Assembly (NCBI GenBank): GCA_963741505.1
Contig: CAVUIJ010000035.1
Location: forward strand, 62,001 to 126,000
DNA: 64,000 bases
Source: JAKFWF01 sp963741505
GTDB lineage: Bacteria > Pseudomonadota > Alphaproteobacteria > Rhizobiales > Hyphomicrobiaceae
Direction of reading: 5' to 3'
The first letter of the stretch is position 1; each line of letters begins with the position of its first letter. Both the position numbers and the translations under genes were made by a program. The notes beneath the pieces are model-generated. The model was given only the letters and a program-made list of their open reading frames with translations. It ran no database searches and had not been told where the DNA came from. Positions 17,220 through 26,334 of the stretch are shown one piece after another.

Positions 17220-17447
17220 ATGACCGAGTTGCTGGACATTGCGATCAAGGCTGCTTCCCGGCTCTCCCGAGAGCAGCAGGATCTGATTGCGCGGGAGATT
17301 CTCGAGCGCATCGAGGCAGATAGCCGCTGGGATGCGGTCATGGCCGATCCACGCTCGGAGGGGCTGATGAAGCGGCTGGCCGACGAGGCGCGGGCGGACA
17401 TCGCGCGTGGCGATATACTCGATGCCGACCCTGCGCACAGGCGATGA
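17220..17447 (+). CDS. Antitoxin of a RelE/ParE-type toxin-antitoxin module
   Basis: A 75-residue acidic, helical protein (SREQQDLIAREILERIEADSRWD...LADEARADIARGD) typical of antitoxins that pair with the WIGSHDEY class of RelE-like toxins. The start is ATG 17220. Its last four bases, ATGA, overlap the toxin start at 17444, the usual coupling in such modules. It presumably binds and neutralises the toxin and represses the shared promoter; no operator repeat is obvious in the short leader. Confidence 0.8.
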   Translation: MTELLDIAIKAASRLSREQQDLIAREILERIEADSRWDAVMADPRSEGLMKRLADEARADIARGDILDADPAHRR

Positions 17448-17707
17448 TCTCGCGCACGACGTCGAAGTTTTGGCACATGTTCGACGCGCTGCCGCACGAC
17501 GTTCAGGATAATGCGCGCCGCGCCTATTCGATCTGGCGTGAAAATCCCTCTCATCCTTCGCTGCAGTTCAAGCGTGTCAGTCGCGCTGAGCCGATCTATT
17601 CGGTGCGCATTGGCCTCGCGCATCGGGCACTGGGGTTGCTCGAGGCTGATACCGTGACATGGATCTGGATCGGTTCGCATGACGAGTATGAACGGCAACT
17701 TCGTTGA
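17444..17707 (+). CDS. RelE/ParE-family toxin (type II TA)
   Basis: An 87-residue basic protein with the RelE-like core: FWHMFDALPHDVQDNARRAY helix pair, the WRENPSHPSLQFKRV strand, YSVRIGLAHRALG, and the terminal WIWIGSHDEYERQL. This subfamily is widespread in Alphaproteobacteria and Cyanobacteria next to a short acidic antitoxin, as here. Likely activity is ribosome-dependent mRNA cleavage, but ParE-like gyrase inhibition cannot be excluded. Translation is coupled to the antitoxin by an ATGA overlap. Confidence 0.82.
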   Translation: MISRTTSKFWHMFDALPHDVQDNARRAYSIWRENPSHPSLQFKRVSRAEPIYSVRIGLAHRALGLLEADTVTWIWIGSHDEYERQLR

Positions 17708-17753
17708 TGTGTTCGATGCCCAAGGTGCTGTTCCCGACTAAAGGACAGGGTCC

Positions 17754-18627
17754 ATGAACATCGATTGGCGCGGCCGGTTCGTCGAGACCGAGGATCTGCA
17801 GATCCACTATGTCCGCGCCGGCGCCGGACGACCAGTGATCCTGCTGCACGGATGGCCGGAGTTCGCCCGCTCCTGGCTGCACAATATGCCCGTGCTGGCC
17901 GAACATTTCGACCTGATCGCACCCGAGTTTCGCGGCTTCGGCGAGACTGTCGAAAAGCACGGGCGGCAACACGGCGGCACGCCGCCGCAACTGTTGGCCA
18001 AGGATCTCAAGGCATTCATCGATGCGCTGGGCCTGGGCCGGGTCGATATCGTGTCGCACGACGTCGGCTCGTTCGTGGCGCAGACCTTCGCCCATGCCTA
18101 CCCGGATTCGGTTGGGCGGCTGTTCTTTTTCAACTGCGCCTATCCCGGCATCGGCACGCGCTGGGGGCTCGCCGATAATTTCTCCGGAGCTGTGGTACCA
18201 GCAGTTCCACCAGAAGGATTTCGCGGCGGCGCTGGTCGGCTCATCGCGGGAGGCCACGCGGATCTATTTCAACCACTTCCTCACCCACTGGACGCACCAG
18301 AAGTCGGCGTTCGCGCCCTACCTCGAGGAGTGGGTCGACAACTTCTCGCGGCCGGGCAACATCCAGGGCGGGTTCGACTGGTATGTCGGTGTCGCGGCCT
18401 TCCGCCGTCGCATGATGCGCGAAGGGGCGCTTAGCATTCCGAAGATCAAGGCGCCGACCTACGTGCTGTGGGGTCGGCACGATCCGGTGCTGCAGTACGC
18501 CTGGAGCGACAAGCTCGCCGACTACTTCGAGACCGTCACCCTCGAATGCGCCGAAGACGCCGGTCATTTCGTGCATTTCGAAGTGCCCGAATTGGCCAAC
18601 AAGCGGATGATCGAGTTCCTGGGCTGA
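17754..18627 (+). CDS. Alpha/beta hydrolase, epoxide hydrolase/haloalkane dehalogenase type (frameshift near 18180)
   Basis: A protein of about 290 residues after removing one extra T near 18180. The 5' frame gives the oxyanion motif HGWPEFARSW and the nucleophile elbow VSHDVGSFVAQ, where Asp replaces Ser, as in epoxide hydrolases and dehalogenases. The 3' frame continues SPELWYQQFHQKDF, the cap helices, the acid region VLWGRHDPVLQ and the catalytic His in EDAGHFVHFEVPE. Triad Asp-Asp-His is therefore complete only across the shift. The substrate could be an epoxide or a haloacid. A one-base slip in the TTT run is the simplest cause; a true lesion would remove the cap and histidine. Confidence 0.82.
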
Positions 18628-18648
18628 TATGCGCGACCGGTGTGCCCC

Positions 18649-19449
18649 TTACTTGCCCCGGAACACCGGCATGCGCTTCTCCATGAAGGCGCGGCGGCCC
18701 TCGACGTAGTCGGCGCTGGCGAAGCAGGCGTTGACCAGCGCGTCGAGCTCGCGCAGGTCCTGCAGGCCAGGGTTCTGGTCGAGGGCGTCGACGCAGCGCT
18801 TGGCGGCGAGGATCGACAGCGGCGCGTTGCCGGCGATCTCGGCTGCCAGCGCCCCGGTCGCCGCCTCCAGCTCGTGCGGCTGCATCACCTTGTTGACGAG
18901 CCCCATGGCAGAGGCTTCCGAAGCCGAGAACCGGCGGCCGGTGAACAGCATCTCCTTGGCCCGTGCCGCCGACACCACGCCGAGCATCGGCCGCAACCAG
19001 CGGGGATTGTAGCCGATGCCGAGCTTGGCCGCCGGCACCGAGAACTGCGACACGCTCGACGCCAGCCTGAGGTCGCAGCACAGCGCCACCTCGAGCCCGC
19101 CGCCGAGGCAGAAGCCGTTGATCATGGCGATCGTCGGCTTGGCCGAGCGGCCCAGCACCTCGAACGCTTCGTTGTTGAGCTCGTCGTAGGCGGCGGCACT
19201 TGCGGCGGTGCGGGTCTGCTCGAACTCGGAGATGTCGGCGCCGGCCGAGAACGCCTTGTCGCCGGCGCCACGCAGCACCACCACGCGCACGGCATCGTCG
19301 TGTTCGGCGTCGCGGATCAGCCGGGGCAGCGCCGTCCACATCGCGGTGGTGAAGGCGTTGAGCCGGGCCGGATTGTCGATTGTGATATGCAACACGCCGT
19401 CGCGCAGGTCCGACTTCAGGCTGGCAGTCGGGGTGGTGGTCTTGGTCAT
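18649..19449 (-). CDS. Enoyl-CoA hydratase/isomerase family protein
   Basis: A 266-residue crotonase-fold enzyme. The CoA-binding and oxyanion loops are visible: AFSAGADISEFE, and NGFCLGGGLEVALCCDLRLAS with the conserved GGGLE, while the usual second catalytic Glu position is held by PAAKLGIGYNPRW rather than PE.G, so the hydratase reaction is not certain and another crotonase activity is possible. ATG 19449 is chosen because AGGA lies 11 bases upstream. It is divergent from cysE across a 172-base gap. Confidence 0.87.
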   Translation of the reverse strand: MTKTTTPTASLKSDLRDGVLHITIDNPARLNAFTTAMWTALPRLIRDAEHDDAVRVVVLRGAGDKAFSAGADISEFEQTRTAASAAAYDELNNEAFEVLGRSAKPTIAMINGFCLGGGLEVALCCDLRLASSVSQFSVPAAKLGIGYNPRWLRPMLGVVSAARAKEMLFTGRRFSASEASAMGLVNKVMQPHELEAATGALAAEIAGNAPLSILAAKRCVDALDQNPGLQDLRELDALVNACFASADYVEGRRAFMEKRMPVFRGK

Positions 19450-19621
19450 AGCGAAATCCATCCTAAATGAGGTCTGATGCTTGCAGCGTCAGGCACCCCG
19501 TGTTTGCCCCAAGCAAACGTGATGGCCAAGGGGTAGGTTGGCGCGTTGACTTCAAATGCGCTGCTGAGTACGCCTTTATGCATGGCCGAAACTACGTCCG
19601 GCAGCCGACAAGGAGCATGCC

Positions 19622-20467
19622 ATGGCGAAGGCAAAACATTCGAATGTGCAGCCACTTATGCATACCGTCGACCCGATCTGGGCGGCGCTGCGGCTGGAGG
19701 CGGAGGCAGCGATCGCGGCGGAGCCGGCGCTCGGCGGCTTCGTATTCGCGACGGTGCTGAGCCACGACCGGCTGGAGGATGCGGTGAGCCACCGGCTGGC
19801 GCAGCGGCTCAACCATTCCGACGTCGATGCTGGTCTGATCAGCAGCCTGTTCCAGACCGTGCTGACCGAGGAGGCCGGCATCGCCAATGCCTTCCGCGCC
19901 GACCTTGCCGCGGTCTACGACCGTGATCCGGCCTGCGAGCGCTATCTCGAGCCGCTGCTTTATTTCAAGGGCTTCCACGCGCTCGCCACGCACCGCTTCG
20001 CACATGCGCTTTGGAAGGCCGGGCGACGCGACTTCGCGCTCTACCTGCAATCGCAGTCGTCCCGCATCTTCGGCATCGACATCCATCCGGCGGCGCGGTT
20101 CGGCGTCGGCATCATGATCGACCATGGCACCGGCATCGTCGTTGGCGAGACCTCGGTGGTCGGCGACAACGTCTCGATGCTGCAGGACGTGACGCTCGGC
20201 GGCAACGGCAAGGAAACCGGTGATCGCCATCCCAAGATCGGCGACAATGTGCTGCTGGCGGCCGGCGCCAAGGTACTCGGCAATATCCGCGTCGGCAATT
20301 GCTCGCGAGTGGCGGCCGGCAGCGTCGTGCTGGCGGAAGTGCCGCCCAACACGACGGTCGCCGGCGTCCCGGCCAAGGTCGTCGGCCCGGCCGGCTGCCC
20401 GGAACCGGCGCGCAACATGGACCAAAGACTTGCGCCGAGCGATTGCGGCTGCCAGGACAAGGCCTGA
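19622..20467 (+). CDS. cysE: Serine O-acetyltransferase
   Basis: A 281-residue enzyme making O-acetylserine for cysteine synthesis. The N-terminal alpha domain (to about 160) is followed by the left-handed beta-helix of hexapeptide repeats: IDIHPAARFGVGIMIDHGTG with the catalytic His, and the loop GGNGKETGDRHPKIGD that defines SATs. A Cys-containing C-terminal tail extends past the usual CysK-docking Ile end, so complex formation with CysK may differ. It is followed by DUF3126 and gamma carbonic anhydrase genes, all on the plus strand. Confidence 0.93.
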   Translation: MAKAKHSNVQPLMHTVDPIWAALRLEAEAAIAAEPALGGFVFATVLSHDRLEDAVSHRLAQRLNHSDVDAGLISSLFQTVLTEEAGIANAFRADLAAVYDRDPACERYLEPLLYFKGFHALATHRFAHALWKAGRRDFALYLQSQSSRIFGIDIHPAARFGVGIMIDHGTGIVVGETSVVGDNVSMLQDVTLGGNGKETGDRHPKIGDNVLLAAGAKVLGNIRVGNCSRVAAGSVVLAEVPPNTTVAGVPAKVVGPAGCPEPARNMDQRLAPSDCGCQDKA

Positions 20468-20499
20468 AACGAACCGAGAATGTCAGAAGGGCCTGCTAG

Positions 20500-20712
20500 A
20501 TGAAGGAAGACATCGCCAAGCTGCAGGCCTACCTGCGCAAGACGTTCAAGAACGATTCGATCCGCGTCGCCATGCACGGCCGCAAGAAGGACATGGCGGA
20601 AGTGTTCGTCGGCGCCGATCAGATCGCCCAGCTCTATCGCGACGAGGAAGACGGCGAGGTCAGCTATCAATTGCAGATGGCGATCCTCGATATCGACCTC
20701 GAAGACGCGTGA
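20500..20712 (+). CDS. DUF3126 family protein
   Basis: A 70-residue cytosolic protein with a predicted alpha-beta fold (EDIAKLQAYLRKTFKNDSI, then VRVAMHGRKKDMAEVFVG and SYQLQMAILDIDLED). This short family is restricted to Alphaproteobacteria and is often found next to cysE. Its function is unknown; the fixed neighbourhood hints at a link to cysteine or sulfur metabolism. Confidence 0.85.
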   Translation: MKEDIAKLQAYLRKTFKNDSIRVAMHGRKKDMAEVFVGADQIAQLYRDEEDGEVSYQLQMAILDIDLEDA

Positions 20713-20726
20713 GGGTGGCAAAAGAG

Positions 20727-21257
20727 ATGGCGGTTTTCACCCTCGACGACAAGCGGGTTCAGTTCCCCGCCGGCGGTAACGCCTGGATCGCGCCCAATGC
20801 CGTGGTCGTCGGCAACGTCATCCTCGAAGACGATGCCAGTGTCTGGTTCAACACCGTCATCCGTGGCGACAACGAGCCAATCCGCATCGGCGCCCGCTCG
20901 AACGTGCAGGATGGCTGCGTATTGCACACCGATCCGGGCTTTCCGATGCTGATCGGCGAGGATTGCACCGTCGGCCACATGGTGATGCTGCACGGCTGCA
21001 GGATCGGCCGCGGCAGCCTGATCGGCATCGGCGCCATCATCCTCAACGGTGCCGAGATCGGCGACGATTGCCTGATCGGCGCCGGCGCGCTGATCCCCGA
21101 GGGCAAGAAGATTCCGGCCCGCTCGGTCGTCATGGGCGCGCCGGGCAAGATCATCCGCGAGGTGACCGACGCCGACATCACGCGCATGCGCGCCGGCGCC
21201 ACCAGTTATCAGCGCAACTGGAAGCGCTATGCCGCCGGCATGAAGCCGCAGCCGTAG
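20727..21257 (+). CDS. Gamma-class carbonic anhydrase family protein
   Basis: A 176-residue left-handed beta-helix protein of hexapeptide repeats. The metal-binding pattern is present: RGDNEPIRIGARSNVQDGCVLH and GHMVMLHGCRIG provide the three histidines expected of the YrdA/CaiE-like gamma-CA group. These proteins hydrate CO2 or act as hexapeptide acyltransferases, and activity cannot be told from sequence. It lies 14 bases after the DUF3126 gene. An in-frame GTG at 20715 could add four residues. Confidence 0.88.
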   Translation: MAVFTLDDKRVQFPAGGNAWIAPNAVVVGNVILEDDASVWFNTVIRGDNEPIRIGARSNVQDGCVLHTDPGFPMLIGEDCTVGHMVMLHGCRIGRGSLIGIGAIILNGAEIGDDCLIGAGALIPEGKKIPARSVVMGAPGKIIREVTDADITRMRAGATSYQRNWKRYAAGMKPQP

Positions 21258-21262
21258 CGGCC

Positions 21263-21904
21263 TCAGCGCCGCGCCTTGACGCCCGAGATCGCGAGCGGGG
21301 CCTGACCTTCGTTGGGGTCGAGCGACATCCAGATCCGCGGGTTGAGATACGACTGGCGCATGATGAACTCGTAGCCCGTGGCACTCCACGGCTTCACGGC
21401 TGCGGCTTTGTTGTCGAGGATGAAGTCACCCTGGGCGGTGCGCGCCGTCAGAATGGCGTGGCCATCGCCTTTTTCGTCGCGCACGACCGTCATCAGCAGG
21501 CTGCTGGCCGGCCAGCCGCGCTTCATCAGGATGTGTCGCTTAAGCAGCGCGTAATCCTCGCAGTCGCCCTTGGTGACAGCGGGCAGCGTCCAATATTCCT
21601 CGACCCCGTAGAGTTCCATGTCGGTAGCCGGCTCGATCGCGATGTTGACGGCGCGATTGATCTCGTCGAGTTCGGCCAGGCGCTCCGGCGGCGCATTGAA
21701 GCGGGCGTCGGCCATCGGGCCGCTGTCGCACTCCTGTGGCGAGCGCTCGCAGAATTGGACGAAGCCGTAAGGTGGCGCGGCCTGCCCGAACACGCGCATG
21801 AATGCGGAAGACCGGCTTCTGGCGCTGTCAGCACTGGCGGCTAAGGGAACGCACAGCGTGTACAGCGGGGCCAAGGCGATCGCCAGTGAGAGGACGCGTT
21901 TCAT
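21263..21904 (-). CDS. BTLCP transglutaminase-like cysteine peptidase
   Basis: A 213-residue exported protein of the bacterial transglutaminase-like cysteine proteinase family (related to LapG). Residues 1-25 are a signal peptide. The triad is C114 in TKGDCEDYALLKR, H149 in DGHAIL and D164 in FILDN. LapG-type members cleave large surface adhesins when released by a c-di-GMP receptor. The two genes upstream on the same strand encode a PilZ and a PAS_5 protein, which fits a c-di-GMP link, although no LapD-like inner-membrane receptor is present in the window. Convergent with the carbonic anhydrase gene at only 5 bases distance. Confidence 0.88.
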   Translation of the reverse strand: MKRVLSLAIALAPLYTLCVPLAASADSARSRSSAFMRVFGQAAPPYGFVQFCERSPQECDSGPMADARFNAPPERLAELDEINRAVNIAIEPATDMELYGVEEYWTLPAVTKGDCEDYALLKRHILMKRGWPASSLLMTVVRDEKGDGHAILTARTAQGDFILDNKAAAVKPWSATGYEFIMRQSYLNPRIWMSLDPNEGQAPLAISGVKARR

Positions 21905-21960
21905 ACAGGACTCCGGACAAGGACGCACGCAGTGACTTGCAGACGCAGGCATAGAGGCCG

Positions 21961-22674
21961 TCACCCGAAATAGCGCCGCAGCGCATCTGGGTTCTGGATG
22001 TCGAGGAACTGGACGCCAACTCCTTCGGCGTGGTGACGCACGACCAGTGCGCGCAGCTTGCCCAGCACAACTTCGGTTCCAATCGGCGGCTTGTTGTCTA
22101 TCCGCACCGACGCGCCCGAGATCGAGACGTCCTGCAGCTTGACCTCGAATTCCTCGTCATTCGGCAGTCGGATGATGGTCGGCTTGTCGCCGGAAAGGAT
22201 GCGTTCGTGACCGGCGCGGCGCGCGTCGATGCCGTCGAGTTCGGCCCGATTGATGAGCCAGGTGATCTGGGATGCGAGCTTTTCCCGCTTGTGCTGACTG
22301 GCCGCGATCTTGATTACGAAGCCACCGTCAAGCACGCGGCACACCACCCCCTCGATGCCACCGATATGTTCGACATAGGCGACGATTCGCTCGCCGATCT
22401 CGATTGTCACTGGTGCCAGGATGGCGGCATCACCGACCGAAATATCGTGTATGCGGCAGGGATATTCGTTCTTGTCGGCGCGCATGAAGCGACCGAGCAG
22501 ACTTACCTCGAAGCGGACATGACGCCGGCGGTCGGCTTCAATGTGCGGAGCGGCTTCGGCTTGTGCGCCAGCCGGCGGTTTGTCAGCGGCCGGCAACGGC
22601 TCGGGCCGCGGCGAGACGACCGCATTCGGCTTGCGCAAGATCGACCGGGCCTGCGATTGCAACGGTAAGGACAT
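21961..22674 (-). CDS. Tandem PilZ domain protein
   Basis: A 237-residue soluble protein with two PilZ domains. Domain 1 (about 45-130) has the c-di-GMP Arg motif in DRRRHVRF, but its second motif reads DISVGD instead of D-x-S-x-x-G. Domain 2 (about 160-237) has a good DVSISG but no clear R-x3-R. Binding would therefore need complementation between domains or dimers, or may be lost. Start ATG 22674 is used; an upstream TTG could add 22 residues. It ends 56 bases before the BTLCP protease gene. Confidence 0.8.
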   Translation of the reverse strand: MSLPLQSQARSILRKPNAVVSPRPEPLPAADKPPAGAQAEAAPHIEADRRRHVRFEVSLLGRFMRADKNEYPCRIHDISVGDAAILAPVTIEIGERIVAYVEHIGGIEGVVCRVLDGGFVIKIAASQHKREKLASQITWLINRAELDGIDARRAGHERILSGDKPTIIRLPNDEEFEVKLQDVSISGASVRIDNKPPIGTEVVLGKLRALVVRHHAEGVGVQFLDIQNPDALRRYFG

Positions 22675-22796
22675 GGGCACCTGCAGCGACTGACCAGCAA
22701 GACTGCGGCAGACGGGCTGCGGGCTCGGTCGCTGGATCAAACCGCTTTGCGACCATTCCCGCCGGCATCTGTGTGATTGAGCCTACCTGCAGGAAT

Positions 22797-22812
22797 TTAA
22801 CGGGAAGCTAAC
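22797..22812. promoter_or_regulatory. Near-consensus CtrA-like box (one mismatch)
   Basis: TTAA-CGGGAAG-CTAAC differs from the CtrA box TTAA-N7-TTAAC by one base. It lies 123 bases upstream of the PilZ gene start, in the gap between the PAS and PilZ genes. The low complexity of the motif makes chance occurrence possible. Confidence 0.25.
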
Positions 22813-22871
22813 GCTGAGGTTCATTTTGAAACGAACAGACGGTGTTCAAGAAAAATGGGGCCGCGCCGGAT

Positions 22872-22894
22872 GCTGGCGCCTCGTTAGCGCCAGC
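22872..22894 (-). terminator. Hairpin downstream of the PAS_5 gene
   Basis: GCTGGCGC pairs with GCGCCAGC around a seven-base loop, directly after the stop of the PAS_5 gene on the minus strand. A TTTTT run occurs on that strand about 14 bases further on, further than usual. Probable terminator separating PAS from PilZ transcription. Confidence 0.45.
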
Positions 22895-22902
22895 GGCCGC
22901 AA

Positions 22903-23541
22903 TTACATGTCTTCGCCTTCGAATTTACTCAGTCCCCCGTCATAGACGCGGAAGTGGCGCCGCTCGGAGCGCACCAGCCGGGCGGCGCGGGTATGGGCGA
23001 CGAGTGGCGCCTGGCGCTCGGCGCTGGCGAGCACGGCATGCGGGCGGCCATCGGGCCAGATCAGTTCTCGTCCGGTCAGCCGGCGATCGTCGAGACGGGC
23101 CGTGCCGAGCCATTCCGGCGGGCTCAAGCAACTGATCGCGCCGACGATGCGATCGATGACTTGGCCGGAATGGACGAGCGGCAGCAGTACCGCCTCGAAC
23201 TTGGCGCGGCGACCGTCTGTGGTCGCGGCCTCGAGGGAGAGTACGGCGACGCCGCCCTGGGATGCGACGGAGCCGATATCGGCGGCAACCAGATCGCGAT
23301 CCGCACTCTGCCACAGGTCGAGGAAATTGCTGCCGCGCAGCTCGACGCCGAAGCTTTCGAAAATGCGCGTTCCGGCGAGACGGAAGCGGTAGGACGTGCT
23401 GTCGACGCGCTCCAGGATGAAGGTCTCGGGCAGGATCCTGCCGATCCGTGCCGGCTCGATCTCGAACCGGCGCGGCGCGATCCGCTTGCCGCGCACTTCG
23501 TTCCAATAGGCGAAAAGGATCTGGCTGGTCTTGTGCTTCAT
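22903..23541 (-). CDS. PAS_5 domain protein
   Basis: A 212-residue protein of the PAS_5 type (PF07310-like), recognised by the opening ILFAYWNEVRGKRIAPRR, the ESFGVELRGSNFLDLW region and the C-terminal strands around VLLPLVHSGQVIDRIVG. It has no output domain, so it presumably works as a small sensor or adaptor. These genes in Hyphomicrobiales are commonly adjacent to PilZ genes, as here. Ligand unknown. Confidence 0.82.
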   Translation of the reverse strand: MKHKTSQILFAYWNEVRGKRIAPRRFEIEPARIGRILPETFILERVDSTSYRFRLAGTRIFESFGVELRGSNFLDLWQSADRDLVAADIGSVASQGGVAVLSLEAATTDGRRAKFEAVLLPLVHSGQVIDRIVGAISCLSPPEWLGTARLDDRRLTGRELIWPDGRPHAVLASAERQAPLVAHTRAARLVRSERRHFRVYDGGLSKFEGEDM

Positions 23542-23715
23542 CGCTCGTGTTCCTGGTGGCGGCCCGATTTGGGACGCTCCTGAACGGTTGATGAGCAGGT
23601 TCCATGCCAGTCGGCATCGATTGGACGTTGGTCCAACAATTTGCGTTGCCGTCGTTGCACTTACGAAGTCGCATCGGTTATCGATTGAAGCTGTCGATCG
23701 ACGAGGAAACAGCCG

Positions 23716-24444
23716 TTGGCAAGATCAGAACCCATCTTCAATGCGCCGCGTGTGGTTCTGGGCGTACTTGCCATGCTGATTGCGGTTCATGTCGCGCGCG
23801 AATATCTGATCGACTCCGAAAGCGATCACTGGCTGGTATTGACCATGGCGTTCATTCCGGCCCGGTTTTCGGGCGAGGAATTGCCCGGCGGTGAAATCGC
23901 CAAGCTCACTTCGTTCCTGTCGCACGCGGTCCTGCATGGCGATTTTACCCATCTCACGGTCAACTGCGGCTGGCTGCTGGCGTTCGGGACGATCGTTGCG
24001 CGCCGGATTGATGCCATACGGTTCATCCTGCTGCTGGCGATCTCGGCGGTCGCCGGGGCAATGCTGTTCCTCGCCTTGAATTGGGGGTTGCTGCAACCGA
24101 TGGTCGGTGCTTCGGGCGCGATCTCGGGGATGATGGGGGCCGCGATACGGTTCATGTTCCAGCCGCGGACGCCGAAATGGCGCGGCGTCGGGCGACAACT
24201 GGCGCCGGCCATGACACTGTCGCAGCTGGCGCGCGACCCGCGCAGCCGCATGATGATCGGCTCGTGGCTTGCATTGAATCTGCTGTTCGGCTTGTTCCTA
24301 GGCAAAGTCATCACCACCGGTGGAATTGCCTGGGAAGCGCACCTGGGTGGGTTTTTCGCCGGCCTGCTGGCGTTTCCGTGGTTCGACAGTGCCGCAGGCG
24401 CCGCGGTGCAATTCGTCGAAGATCACGATCCAACCGAGTATTAG
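23716..24444 (+). CDS. Rhomboid family intramembrane serine protease
   Basis: A 242-residue polytopic membrane protein. The catalytic dyad is S133 in GASGAISG and H209 in AHLGGFFAG. The N-terminal HAVLHGDFTHLTVN motif of rhomboid helix 2 is present (H-x4-H with N83). About six hydrophobic segments are visible. Translation most likely begins at TTG 23716, which follows GAGGAAA by six bases; no ATG nearby fits as well. Substrates are unpredictable. It stands alone on the plus strand, divergent from the PAS gene. Confidence 0.9.
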   Translation: MARSEPIFNAPRVVLGVLAMLIAVHVAREYLIDSESDHWLVLTMAFIPARFSGEELPGGEIAKLTSFLSHAVLHGDFTHLTVNCGWLLAFGTIVARRIDAIRFILLLAISAVAGAMLFLALNWGLLQPMVGASGAISGMMGAAIRFMFQPRTPKWRGVGRQLAPAMTLSQLARDPRSRMMIGSWLALNLLFGLFLGKVITTGGIAWEAHLGGFFAGLLAFPWFDSAAGAAVQFVEDHDPTEY

Positions 24445-24673
24445 TCTCGGGCGAAGCGGCACCGGTCGAAACAGAGCTTGCGCCGCCCGCCGCTTTGACC
24501 GACCATGTCCCATCTTTGTTTATGAGGACTAGGAAGGTCGAGGGCTGCGTCGAATTGAGCGCGGCCGGCTGACCAGACACCGGCACACCATTCTCATACT
24601 GCCCCCGCGACCTCAAGCAGCGCCCGTGCCGTGTTCATGGTCAGACCAGCCGCCACCAGCAAGGAGGTGGGCG

Positions 24674-25105
24674 ATGAACGTTGCTACAATCCTGAAGGCG
24701 AAAGGGCGGGGCGTTACGACCGGCCAGCCCCATGAAACTCTGCAGGACATTGCCAAGCTGCTCGCCGATAAGCGCATCGGCGCGGTGGTCATCGTCGATG
24801 GCCAGGGCAGCGTCGCCGGGATCCTGTCCGAACGCGATGTGGTGCGGGCGATCGCCAGCCGTGGCGGTGGTTGTCTGAGCGAGCCCGCGTACTCTGTCAT
24901 GACCAAGGACGTGATCAGTTGTACGCCCGAAGACAGCCTGGATAAGATCATGTCGGAGATGACCGCCGGCCGCTTCCGCCACGTACCTGTGGTCGAGGCC
25001 GGGCAGCTGGTCGGCATCATCTCGATCGGCGACGTGGTCAAGAATCACATCGCCGAGGTCGAACTGGAGGCAAGTTCGCTAAAGAGCTACGTGCTGGCGG
25101 GCTGA
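24674..25105 (+). CDS. CBS domain pair protein
   Basis: A 143-residue soluble protein consisting of two CBS motifs (about 15-65 and 78-130: IGAVVIVDGQGSVAGILSERD and GRFRHVPVVEAGQLVGIIS). Stand-alone CBS pairs bind AMP/ATP/NAD-like ligands and regulate partners or act as energy sensors. ATG 24674 follows a textbook AAGGAGGTG at 24661-24669. It is convergent with the patatin gene, with 12 bases between stops. Confidence 0.9.
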   Translation: MNVATILKAKGRGVTTGQPHETLQDIAKLLADKRIGAVVIVDGQGSVAGILSERDVVRAIASRGGGCLSEPAYSVMTKDVISCTPEDSLDKIMSEMTAGRFRHVPVVEAGQLVGIISIGDVVKNHIAEVELEASSLKSYVLAG

Positions 25106-25117
25106 CCGGGTCGCGCG

Positions 25118-26110
25118 TCAGACCCCGTCGGCGCCGGTGGCGGGCTGTTGCGCCGGGCGCGCAGCAGCCTTGGCGGCTGGTTTCGGCTCGAGCGCGCGGC
25201 GCAATTCGATTTCGCGGGTGATGTCCTCGATCTCGCGCCTGGCGGCCAGGTGGCCGCGCTCGATCAATTCGTCGGCGCGATGGAAATCGAACAGGCCGAT
25301 GCCGGCCAGTCGCGGGCTGATCAACGAGTCCGGGGGATCGCCAGCCAGCCGCGACCGGGCGATGCGATCCTGCACGATATTGAAGGCGTCGATCATCACC
25401 GTCGATATGCCGGGGGCGCCTTCACCCTTGCCGAACAGCTGGTCCTTGATGAGCCTGCGCACGGCGAGGCCGTTGCTGGGCGCTGGCACCTCGTGCGGCT
25501 CGACTGGCGGGTGGTGGCCACCGGCGTCGGGATTGGCCATGACGGTGCCGCGGCCGAACATGTCGGCATTGAGGTTGACGGCGATGACATAGCGCGCGCC
25601 CAGCGCCCGGCACACGCTGACCGGCACAGGGTTGACGAGGGCACCGTCGAACAACCAGCGATTGTTGATATTGACCGGTTTGAAGATGCCGGGCAGGGCA
25701 TAGGATGCACGCATGGCCGCGACCAGCCCGCCGCGTGACAGCCAGACCTCATGGCCGGTGCCGATTTCGGTCGCGACCGCCGTGAAAGGCCGCTTGAGAT
25801 GCTCGATGGCACAATCGCCGAGCGTCTCCTCGAGCCGGGTGCACAGGCGCTGTCCGGTAATCAGGCCGGAGCCGGTGAGGTTGAAATCGAGGTAGCCAAA
25901 CACTTTGCGGCGGGTGAGGGAGCGGGCGAAATCCTCCAGTTCGCCGACTTTATCGGCAACGAAGCAACCGCCCACGACGGCTCCAATCGAGGTGCCGGCA
26001 ATAATGTCCGGGTGGACGCCGGCGTCGTTGAGGGCGCGCAGGACCCCGATATGTGCCCAGCCGCGGGCGGCGCCGCCGCCAAGCGCCAATCCGATCTTCA
26101 TCTTGGTCAT
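25118..26110 (-). CDS. Patatin-like phospholipase (RssA-type)
   Basis: A 330-residue lipid acyl hydrolase. The oxyanion hole GGGAARGWAH (11-20), the nucleophile elbow GTSIG (S41) and the dyad Asp D155 in LFDGALVNPVP are all intact. Bacterial RssA-like members are cytosolic or membrane-associated lipases of mostly unknown role. The C-terminal 90 residues are charged and helical, ending in a Pro/Ala-rich tail. A second, unrelated patatin lipoprotein occurs at 51.4 kb. Confidence 0.9.
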   Translation of the reverse strand: MTKMKIGLALGGGAARGWAHIGVLRALNDAGVHPDIIAGTSIGAVVGGCFVADKVGELEDFARSLTRRKVFGYLDFNLTGSGLITGQRLCTRLEETLGDCAIEHLKRPFTAVATEIGTGHEVWLSRGGLVAAMRASYALPGIFKPVNINNRWLFDGALVNPVPVSVCRALGARYVIAVNLNADMFGRGTVMANPDAGGHHPPVEPHEVPAPSNGLAVRRLIKDQLFGKGEGAPGISTVMIDAFNIVQDRIARSRLAGDPPDSLISPRLAGIGLFDFHRADELIERGHLAARREIEDITREIELRRALEPKPAAKAAARPAQQPATGADGV

Positions 26111-26334
26111 GGCGCGATCAACCTCCACTGCCTCCAGGGCCCTCGTCGTGAGGGCATCGTGTCGATTTCAACCAGTCGCACCGCACGCTCAAGCCGCTGC
26201 AAGCAGTGTGCCTGACAGCGTAGTCAAATTGATCCGGTATTCATGTTAACTGGAATGGTTTAAGACAGAGTGATCTGGCGCAAACTGCCGGCGACAAGAA
26301 AAGTCGCAATCCAGGTGCGCCATCATTTGCAGGT

